Assembly: GCA_004431415.1 (NCBI GenBank) | Contig: QPMI01000345.1 | Coordinates: forward strand, 1 to 50,817 | Origin: Cyanophora paradoxa | Lineage: Eukaryota; Glaucocystophyceae; Cyanophorales; Cyanophoraceae | Length of the DNA: 50,817 nt | Direction: 5' to 3' | Shown: positions 42,562 to 50,817 of the stretch, in pieces | Layout: the number at the start of each line of letters is the position of its first letter | Numbering within the stretch: position 1 is the stretch's first letter | Notes under the pieces: model-generated | Seen by the model: the letters and a program-made list of their open reading frames with translations, nothing else | What the model was told of the DNA's origin: nothing | Database searches by the model: none | Position numbers and translations under genes: made by a program

Positions 42562-42696
42562 CTGGCGGGGGTTCGCTTTTTACGCTTAGCTACTCTCCAT
42601 CACAGCTGAGCACAGCTGAGTACGGCACACGCTTAGCTACTCTCTATCGATAGCGTACCCGTCGGTGCGAAAAAGAAGGAGCGCGCCGCGCCTCGA
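42562..42696. promoter_or_regulatory. 135-bp divergent promoter with two sets of direct repeats (coiled-coil protein / THOC2)
   Basis: ACGCTTAGCTACTCTCYATC occurs at 42582-42601 and 42629-42648, 47 bp apart. Between them CACAGCTGAG is repeated in tandem (42601-42620). Paired direct repeats midway between two start codons suggest transcription-factor sites or a local duplication. Confidence 0.5.
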
Positions 42697-45600
42697 ATGG
42701 AGGCCTTCACGGCGGAGCTCCTGGCCCGCTGGGAAGATGGAGGCCGCGCGGAGGGGTTCGCGCATCGCAGTCGCGCTGCACCGTCGTTCGCTAACTCTGC
42801 GCCCTCGCAGCCTGAAATTGTTCAAAGACGTCGTCGATGGTCGAGGTCGGTCGCCTCCTACGCCCCGACCATCGCGCATCGCCGTGCTAAGCGCTGCGCC
42901 GACAGAGACCGCGGACGCGAAGAAGCGGGCCATCTACGAGCTCGTCCTACAGGCGATGCGTAACGCGATCCCACACGCGAAGGCCGCCGCCTTCCTGGCC
43001 GAGCTGAAGGCCGGAATGGATGAGGTGCCCTCGCTCGCCGCACGGTCGAACGCCCACCCTACATGACGCCCCCGGTTCGACAGGCGCAAGGCAAGGCCTT
43101 CGCCTCCGTCCTCGTCGACGTGATCTGGCTTGCATGTGCGCCCCGCAGGCGGCCGTCAGCATAGCTAGGCTGACTCGTGCTTCCGCAGCGGTCGAGGCGG
43201 AGCTCATTGAGGAGTACAGGCAGCGGCTGGCTCCGCTCGTGCGGGACCTGATGGTGCGCCGTGCTCGCCGCGGGCGCGGGCGGTCGCCGCGCGTGTGGGT
43301 GAGCCCGCCCCGCAGCAGGCGGGCACGGTGAGCGCCCAGATGCTGGTGGAGCGCATTGAGGACGAGAACTTCCTGCATCTCTGCAACGCGATCACCGACG
43401 TCAAGCGTCACAAGGAGAAGGCGAGCGCGCCGCGCCCGCGCGCGGCGCCGTGCACGACGTGCGACCGTGCGGCGCAGGTGATCAAGACGCGCACGAAGAT
43501 GCTCTACACGCAGCAGAAGTACAATCTGATGCGCGAGGAGACGGAGGGCTACTCGAAGCTCGTGACGGAGGTGAACCAGGCGGGCCTCACGGCCGCCAAC
43601 GCCCCCGTCGTCCTGAAGGCGCGCCCCCCGCCCCGCACCGCCCCCGCCCCTCACCCGGCGCTCGCTGCGCGCAGAACGTGCAAAGTCTGATCGGCTACTT
43701 CGATCTGGACCCGAACCGCGTGGCCGACATCGTGCTGGATGCGTACGAGGCGAACCTCGCGTGCGCCCCTCCGCCCGCGCTTCGTCCGGCTCCCTCTCGT
43801 GGCCGGGCCTCACGCGGCACAGCTCGACCGCGTACCCGGTCCTGCTGAAGGCGCTCTGCAAGCCGGCGTACCTGCCCCACCTCCTCGGCTTCAAGTTCCA
43901 GGTCCGCCGCCGACACCCGCGCCCTCGGGAGGGAGTTGCGTGCCAGCGCCATCGCGCAGTTCTACCAGCGGCAGGCCGCGGCCGCGTCGCTGGCCACGGC
44001 CACGGGTCCCTTCGTCGGGTCCGAGGCGCCGGCGGAGGGCGCGGCGGCGGCGGCCCCGCGGCGGCGCCGGCGGGGGCGGCGGGGGCGCCGGCGGCGACGC
44101 CGCAGCGGCTGTATCGGCTGGCGGGGCTCCTGATCCGGCAGAAGCTGGTGACGGTGGACGAGCTGTACCCGCACCTGGCGCCGGACGACGCGACGGCGCG
44201 GCGCGAGTACGACGAGCTGCACAAGGCGCTCCTCGAGGCGGCCAAGAAGATCGGCTCCGTCAACCTCGCCGCCACCGCCAACGCCCCGGACGGGCCCGAC
44301 GCCGACAAGGACAAGAAGCCCGACGAGAAGAAGCCGGCGGCGCCGGCCGCGGCGGCGGGGGAGAAGGGCGGCGCGGCGGCGGCGGCGGCGGCGAAGGCGG
44401 AGCAACTGGCGAACATGTCGCTGGAGGAGCTGCAGGCGGCGGCGGCGCAGAAGGCCGGGGAGAACCAGAAGCTGGGGCTCATCGTGGGCCTCCTGGAGGT
44501 CCGCCACTGGTCGGCCGCCGAGGCGCTCCTGCGGCGGCTGGCGCACCTGGACCCCGCGGCGCACCCGCCCATCCACCGCGCCCTCTGCACCATCGTCGCC
44601 CACTGCGTGGACCCCATCTACCGCCTCCACTCCCCGACCCGCCTCATCGCCGCCGCCGCCGCGCCCCTCCCGCCCGCCCCCTCCCCGATGCCCGCCCCCG
44701 CCGCCCCGGCCCCGGCCGCCCCGGCCCCGGCGGCGGCGGCGGCGGCGGAGGCGCTGCCGGAGCTGCCGTGGGAGGAGGACGTGAAGCCGGTGGTGGCGCT
44801 GCAGAACCTGCCCCGCCTCTTCCCCGTGCTCGCGCACCTCGGGCTCTACCTCCACGCCGACCCCGTCCTCCACGCCAAGATCCTCCGCCTCCTCAAGGCC
44901 TACGTCGTCAAGTGCGGGAGCGACCCCAAGGCCCAGGAGGAGGTCGAGGGTGCGCCGCCCCCCTCTGGCCGCCGCGCGGGGCGGCGGGGGCCGGGGCCGA
45001 GGCCGAGGCGGGGCGGGCAGGGATGGCGGCGCGGAGCCTCTTCCCGGCGCTGGCGATGGTGAGCGAGGTGCCGTTCGTGGCGTACGAGACGTGGGAGGTC
45101 GTGCGCTACCTGCCCCACGTCGTCCGCTTCCGCATGTACGGCACCGTCAAGCGCGAGATGTACGAGCGCTCGGCGCGGCTCGCCGTCGTGCGCGCCCAGG
45201 CGATCGTGGAGATGAAGAAGCACCTGCGGCGCATCTCGAAGGAGAAGGAGATCCTCAAGCAGATGGCCCGCAAGGTCGTGAAGGCGACGCTCGCGAACCC
45301 GCTGCCGACCCTCGAGGTGGCCCTGGACCAGCTGCAGGCCTACGACAACCTCATCCAGATGTTCGTCGACGTCTTCAAGCAGTTCACCCCGCTCCAGTTC
45401 GACTGCCTCGGCTGTCCGCGCCCCCCGCCCCCCCGCCCCCCCGCCCGGGCCGGCCTTTCTCACCGGCGGCGGGGCGCAGACCTGATCGTGGAGCACCTGT
45501 GCAAGGACCGGGAGCGGATCAAGCGGGACGGGACGAACACGGCGCTCTGGCTGGCGGGGCTGGCGACCTTCGCGGGGCTGCTGTGCCGCAAGTACCCCGG

Positions 45601-48600
45601 CTCGGTGGAGGTGCAGGCGCTGGTGCAGTACGTGATCAACCAGCTCAAGGAGGACAACCACGTGGAGCTGGTGCTGCTCCGCGAGCTCGTCGGCAAGATG
45701 TCGGGGGTGGAGCCGAGCGAGGACCTGCGGGACGACCAGGCGGACGCGCAGGCCGGCGGGGAGACGCTGCGGGCCGAGACGGCCATGAACCTCGTCAAGG
45801 CCAACTACAAGAAGTCGTGCACGAAGCTGCGGGACGTGCTCCTCGGCTCCGGGGCGGCCTTCCCGCTGCTGGCGCTCATCGGCCAGCAGCGCCGCGCCGT
45901 CGTCGAGCTCATGGGCGGCGACTCCGAGTTCCCCCTCAAGGCCCGCCCGCCCCCGTTCCCCTCCCTCCCCGCCCGGCCCCTCCGCCGAGCGCCGCGCAGA
46001 TGGTGGGCGACTCGTTCGACAAGATCCACGAGACGCTCATCCAGTACGTCGAGTTCCTCCAGGTGCCCCCCAACCCCCGCTCCCAGAGAGCCCGGCGCGC
46101 CCTCGCGTGACCGCGCCGGCGGGCGGGGCGGGGCAGACGAACGTGCCGGCGGAGCAGTACGCGAAGCTGCTGCCGTCGATGCAGGAGCTCTGCGTCAAGT
46201 ACCAGCTGGAGCCGGAGGTCGTCTGGCACATCGCCCGCCCCGCCCTCCCCTACCTCCCCGGCGAGGAGGGCGCCCCGGCCCCGGCCCCGGCCCCGGGCGC
46301 CCAGGAGCTCGTCCCCGCGCACGTCGTCCGCGCCATCCGCCACATGGCCCCCGTCCACGACGTGCGCCCCCGGCCCCCCGCCCCTCCCCGGCCCCGCTGG
46401 CCCCCGCCGATGCCGGGGGGGCAGGCGGTGGGCCGGAAGGTCTTCGCGGCGGAGCTGTACGCCGCCTTCTGGTCCCTCTCCCTCTACGACATATACGTGC
46501 CCAAGGCGCGCTACGAGGCGGAGATCGCCAAGTGCCGCGAGCAGCTGCGCGTCCTGGACGACCCGCGCGAGCGCGAGAAGGACCGCACCGAGCTCGAGCG
46601 CTCCGACCGCAAGAAGAAGCGCGAGCGGGCCCAGGCGCGCCAGCACCCCACGCCGCGCCCTGTCCTGTTCCGCGCTGATCCTCCACCCTGGCAGGGCGTG
46701 CTGGAGAAGCTGGAGGCGGAGCTGGCGGCGCACGAGAAGCACCACGCCGCCGTCAAGGACAAGTTCGAGCGCGCCAAGGACACCTTCCTCCGTGCGGCCC
46801 CGGCCTTCGCGCCCCGAGGGTAGCTTTAGCCCACTGACGGCCCCGAGCAGCGCGCTACCACAAGGATTTCATCATGTCCTTCCTCCAGCTCTGCATCTTC
46901 CCCCGCTCCGCCTACTCCCTCCTCGACGCCTCCTACTGCATGAAGGCGCCCCCGGCCCCGCCCCGTCCCCTCCCCTGCCCTCTGAGCCGCGCCGCGCCGG
47001 GCCGCAGTTCGTGCTGCTGCTGCACTTCTCCTCGGCCAAGTGCTTCTCCACCCTCGCCTTCTTCCAGAAGGCGCGCCGCCCGCCCCAGCTCCCCCGCCGG
47101 CCCCGCCCCGGCCGCCTGACGCCGGGGGGCGGGCAGAGCATCTCGGTGATGCGGGACCACATCTTCTCCTGCACCGAGAAGGAGGCCTCCCGCGTCGGTG
47201 CCCCGCCCCTTGCCTCGCCTTCTGCGCTCCGTCGCCCCGCGCCGACACACGCGCCGCCTCAGGCAAGTTCATGGCGGAGCTCATCGGGGTGTGGCAGCAG
47301 TGGACGGCGAACCAGGCGGCCTTCGACAAGTCCTGCGCCGCCTACCCGGGCTTCTCCACCAACTTCGGGGACCTCTCCGCCAAGCGCGCCTCGTACAACC
47401 AGTTCCAGGGCGTCGTCGACAAGTGGTACGGCAAGCTCGTCGACGCCTTCAAGAGCCTCCTCGAGAGCAAGGAGTTCATGGAGCGCCGCAACGCCCTCCT
47501 CATCCTCTCCCGGGCCCGCCCCCGCCCCTGCCGCCCCCGCCGCCCCCGCCCGCGGGCCGCCGGCTCGCGCTGAGCCGCCCCTCGGCGCGCAGCTGGCGCA
47601 GGCGAAGATCTTCCCGCCGGTGCGGCGGCCCGGCATGGAGAAGGCCGCCCGCGAGATCGAGGCCCTCGTCTCCAAGTGCCCCGCCCCCCCCGCCCCCGCC
47701 CCGCCGGCCGCCGACCCCGCGCCGCAGGATGAAGGAGGAGGAGACGCGCGAGGACATCAAGGCCCTCGCCGCCCGGTGCGCCTTGCCGTGCGGCGGGAGG
47801 GGCCGCGCTGAGGCCGCCCCGCCCCGCAGCTACCACGGCATGCTCGTCGCCATGCTCCCCAAGAAGCCGGCCGCCCGGGGGGCGCCGCCGCCGCCGCCGC
47901 CGGCCCCGCCGCCGCCGCCTCGCCCCGCCCGCCGCCGGTCCCGCGCCGGCCCCGCTGCGGTCCGCTTTCCCCCTGGCGCCGCAAGGAGCGAGCTGACAGC
48001 GCGACAGGCGAAGCCGCGCGCTGAGGCACCCGTGGGGGCCTCGGGAGCTGGCGGGCGGGAGCCGGCGCGCCGCCTCCGGCACGCGGGCCCGGCGGCGCCG
48101 TCGCCGCTGCGGCGGCCGCCGCGGCCGCGGACGCGCGGGGGGCGACCAAGCCGGGGCAGGCCCAGCCGCCGCCGCCGGCGCGCGACGGGCCGCGGCAGCG
48201 GGAGGGCCAGAGCCTGAACCCCAACGCGCCCGACTTCGTGCCCAGCGGGGCCCCGCGGGTGCGCGCTGCTGCCGGTTCGGGGCGCCGCTGCGTCGCTCAC
48301 GGACCGCGTAGGAGGGGAAGGGCGCCCCGCCGGAGCCGAGGCGCGCCCCGCCGCCGGCCGACCGCAACAGGGACGGAGACCGCGATCCGCCCGCCCGCAG
48401 GCCGCCCCGGCCGCCGCGAGCGCGGCGGACGGCGGGAGGGCGGCGCCGCCGCGGGCGCCGCTGCCTCCGGGCCCTCGGCGCGCTGCCGCCGCGGGGGGGC
48501 AGCGGGAGGCGGCGGCGGCGAAGGAGGGGGCGGGGACGGGGGCGGCCACGGCGGCGCCCGCTCGGGAGGCGCGCGAGGCGCGGGACGGGAAGCGCGGCGG

Positions 48601-49834
48601 CGCCGACGCCGAGCCGGTCGACGACAATGGTCCGGTACCCCCCCCCCCCCCCCGCCCCGCCCTCCCGCCCCGCCTCCAGAGGGCGCGCGCTGACGGTCGG
48701 GCCGGCAGCCTCGAAGCGGCGGCGGGCGGCCGGCTCGGCGCCGAGCTCGCAGCCGGTGTCGGGGACGGCGACGCCCTCGGACGACCGCGGGCGCCCGCCC
48801 CGGCCCGCTCCATCTCGCCCGCCCGGCCGCCCCCCGGCGCCCTCCCCCGGCTGCGGCCCGCAACGAGCGCGAGCGGGAGCGCGAGCGGGAGCGGGAGCGC
48901 GAGCGCGAGCGCGAGCGGGAACGGGACGCGAAGGACAAGGGCGGCGAGCGGAAGCGGAGCGCGAGGAGCCGCCGCCGCGCCCGAGGCGGCGCCCAAGCGC
49001 CGCCGGACGAGGAGGAGGGTGCGCGCGCCCCGCCCGCCCGCCCGGGCCCCGCGCGCTCGCTCGGCGGGCGCTGAGGGCGGGCCCGGGCAGAGGCGGCGGC
49101 GCGGAGGGCGCGGGCGTCGAGCCGCGAGGTCTCCCGCGAGGCCCGCGACCGCGACCGCGACCGCGAGCGCGACAAGGAGCGGGAGCGGGAGCGCGAGAAG
49201 GAGGAGCGGAGAAGCGGGAGCGGGAGAAGGAGGAGGAGCGGGAGCGGGAGGCCAAGGGGCGCGACAAGGAGCGCCCCGGGCGGGAGGAGAAGAAGGAGGA
49301 GAAGAAGGAGGAGGGGCGGGAGGAGAAGGCGGCCGCCCCGCCCCGCCGCGTCGTCAAGATCGCCAAGGGCTCCTCCCACAAGGACGCCCCCGCCGCCTCG
49401 GGGCCCGCCCCGCCCCCGGAGGCCGCCCCCTCCACCTCCGTCCCCACCCCGCCCTCGGCCTCGGGGCGCGCCCCGTCCCCGCGCGAGGGCCGCGACAAGG
49501 AGAAGGAGAAGGAGCGGGACGGCCGCGAGAAGGACCGCAAGGAGGAGAAGGGTGCGCCCCCGCCCCACGCCCGCTTCGGTGCGCGCCTCACGGCCCGCGC
49601 GCAGCGGAGCGCAAGCGGGACAAGGAGGAGAAGAAGGAGAAGGAGAAGGACAAGGACGACGAGGAGAAGAAGGAGAAGCGGCGCGACAAGGAGAAGGAGA
49701 AGGACAAGGAGAAGGAGTGCGTCGCCGCCGCGCCCCGGGCGCCCCGCCGCCGCCCGCCGCCGCCCGCCGCCCCTCACCCGTCCCCGCCCGCGCGCCGCAG
49801 GCCGTCATCCGAGAAGCGGCGGCGCGGCAAGTGA
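42697..49834 (+). CDS. THOC2: THO complex subunit 2 (THOC2)
   Basis: THOC2 is the scaffold of the THO/TREX complex, which couples transcription to mRNA export. The ATG at 42697 starts MEAFTAELLARWEDGGRAE. Conserved blocks follow in family order: KTRTKMLYTQQKYNLMREET, EGYSKLVTEVN, SLIGYFDLDPNRVADIVLDA, LPHLLGFKFQ, NQKLGLIVGLLEVRHWSAAE, YETWEVVRYLPHVVRFRMYG, LEVALDQLQAYDNLIQMFVD, NTALWLAGLATFAGLLCRKY, ALVQYVINQLKEDNHVELVL, KKSCTKLRDVLLGSGAAFPL, ELYAAFWSLSLYDIYVPKAR, DFIMSFLQLCIFPRSAYSLL, SIFSCTEKEASR-type HIFSCTEKEASRV and AAYPGFSTNFGDL. From about 48 kb the protein becomes low-complexity, with alternating Arg/Glu and Lys/Glu/Asp runs, ending EKRRRGK at 49834, as in animal THOC2. Many introns are short; GC donors include VVLK|GCGCGCC (43619) and FFQK|GCGCGCC (47071). 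Tail exon joins are the least certain. Confidence 0.92.
48638..48653. repeat. C16 homopolymer in a THOC2 intron
   Basis: A run of 16 C lies directly after a likely donor GTAC in a short tail intron of THOC2. It is another instance of a homopolymer replacing the C-rich tract. Confidence 0.7.
48866..49265 (+). repeat. Arg/Glu-rich low-complexity coding repeat in the THOC2 tail
   Basis: GAGCGC/GAGCGG hexamer repeats encode alternating Glu-Arg dipeptides (about 48866-48930), with similar stretches at 49140-49265. Such RE/KE tails are common in nuclear RNA-binding scaffolds; they make frame assignment in this part difficult. Confidence 0.75.
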
Positions 49835-49955
49835 GCGGGCGGCGCGGAGCTCGAGCCCCGCGCACTCGCGCACCCTCGCCGCTCGCACCGCGCCAGCGGA
49901 GCCGAGTGTCGAATTGTCCAAAAAGACTAGAGTACACGCGCGCTGGGGCCGGGGG

Positions 49956-50817
49956 CTAGACGAAGATGTCGGACCAGGAGCGGGCGACGGGGCGGTCCTC
50001 GCGCAGCTCGAAGCGCCACTCGCCGTCCGCACCGCGCGCCCGCGCGAAGAGGTCCCCGACGAGGCCGTCCCCAGCGCCGGCGAGCGGGCCCCAGCCCGCC
50101 CCGGCCGCTGCGTCGCCCGCTGCGTCGGCGAGCCGGCGCCGGGGCGGGCCCCGCTCGGGCTGGACGGCTGGCCGGGCGCGTGCCCTGGGAGAGGTCCGCG
50201 AGGAGAGGGGCTGCCAGGCGCGGGGCCGGGCGATGGGAGGCGGGCGACGCGGGGGCGGGGCGGGCGAGGGCGGCGGGGGCACGTCGGCCCCGGAGCTCTC
50301 CAGGCCGGACTCGCTGCTGCTGCCCTCCTCGCCGTCCTCGTCGTCCGAGCGCAGCCGGTGCTTCTCGGGGAGAGGGGCCGGAAGGCCTCCGCCAGGGCCG
50401 ACACCCGCGCCCGGCCCTCCTCCTCCCGGGTCCCCGCTCCCCCGCCGCCCGGGCCCCCCGCCACGCTCCCCCGCCGCAGCGCGGACGCGCTCCCCGGCCT
50501 CGAAGCGGCGGCGCTCCCGGGCCGCGAGGCGGACGCGCTCCTGGGCGGGATGCGGCAGCGCTGTGGGGCCGGAGCGGCGAGGCGCTCTGGGCCGGGACGG
50601 GGAGGAGGCGGCGGCGCTCGGGGCCGGGGCGGCGGCATCGGCTCCCCGACGCGCGCCCGCACCGCCGCCCGCAGCGTCGCCAGGCACCGCGGCTGCGGGG
50701 CGGGGCGTCAGGGGCGCGCGGGCGGGCCGGGCGCGGGGCGCGGGCCTGGTTGCTGTTGAAGAACTCGGCGGTGCGGGCCTCCACCCCGGGGTCCCCCTTG
50801 GCGTCGAACTGCGCGGG
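49956..50817 (-). CDS. C-terminal part of an unrecognised gene, cut by the right edge
   Basis: At the edge the frame reads AQFDAKGDPGVEARTAEFFN and SNQ; a GC donor (CAG|GCCCGCG) joins PRCLATLRAAVRARVGEPMP. A disordered, Ser/Arg/Pro-rich stretch follows with RPGSA-type repeats that could be phosphorylation sites. The last exon gives HRLRSDDEDGEEGSSSESGL, then GDGLVGDLFARARGADGEWR and ends VARSWSDIFV at 49956. I do not recognise the family. It is convergent with THOC2, whose stop is 121 bp away. Confidence 0.45.
   Translation of the reverse strand, partial: PRSSTPRGTPGWRPAPPSSSTATRPAPRARPARAPLTPRPAAAVPGDAAGGGAGARRGADAAAPAPSAAASSPSRPRAPRRSGPTALPHPAQERVRLAARERRRFEAGERVRAAAGERGGGPGRRGSGDPGGGGPGAGVGPGGGLPAPLPEKHRLRSDDEDGEEGSSSESGLESSGADVPPPPSPAPPPRRPPPIARPRAWQPLSSRTSPRARARPAVQPERGPPRRRLADAAGDAAAGAGWGPLAGAGDGLVGDLFARARGADGEWRFELREDRPVARSWSDIFV

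Noticed and set aside
47342-49937. Long minus-strand open frames opposite the THOC2 tail
   Set aside because: They are Arg/Ser/Pro-rich complements of the Lys/Glu/Arg-coding tail and have no recognisable domain.

Overview
This window is nuclear DNA from a compact, extremely G+C-rich microbial eukaryote, most likely a unicellular alga of the haptophyte or pelagophyte kind. The assignment rests on style, not on a marker gene. Almost every gene is cut by introns of about 50-80 nt with a CTGAC-like branch site and a C-rich tract. Many donors are GC instead of GT, with a local consensus AG|G(T/C)SCGCC. Intergenic gaps are short, and head-to-head gene pairs share gaps of 73-443 bp. The proteins are eukaryotic housekeeping types: ribosome biogenesis, Pol III transcription, RNA exosome, mRNA export and tubulin modification.

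Layout, left to right: a type II membrane glycosyltransferase-like gene (-, cut by the left edge); ESF1 (+), with a 1.1-kb repeat-filled intron; the largest TFIIIC subunit (-, about 10 kb); an ABC1/COQ8-type kinase fused to a beta-lactamase-like domain (+); agmatine deiminase (+); an inverted pair of small secreted Cys-containing proteins, H1 (-) and H2 (+); a tubulin-tyrosine-ligase-like enzyme (-); a GRAM-domain protein (+); a PPR-like, probably mitochondrial protein (-); a LON substrate-binding-domain protein (-); a C2/coiled-coil/zinc-knuckle protein (-); the exosome subunit MTR3 (+); a Pro-rich coiled-coil protein (-); THOC2 (+); and an unidentified gene cut by the right edge (-).

The genes do not form a pathway, although four act in RNA or ribosome metabolism (ESF1, TFIIIC, MTR3, THOC2). 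CDS entries below give the span from start codon to stop codon including introns; exon joins were inferred by reading-frame continuity and family resemblance, not by transcripts.

The most notable signals are: the H1/H2 inverted duplication, whose two copies differ by two introns; the unusual splice-donor consensus with frequent GC-AG introns; a perfect 27-bp inverted repeat lying across a 3' splice site in ESF1; and the 161-bp tandem repeat plus a miniature inverted-repeat element in the large ESF1 intron. No bacterial, viral, CRISPR, rRNA or convincing tRNA feature was seen.
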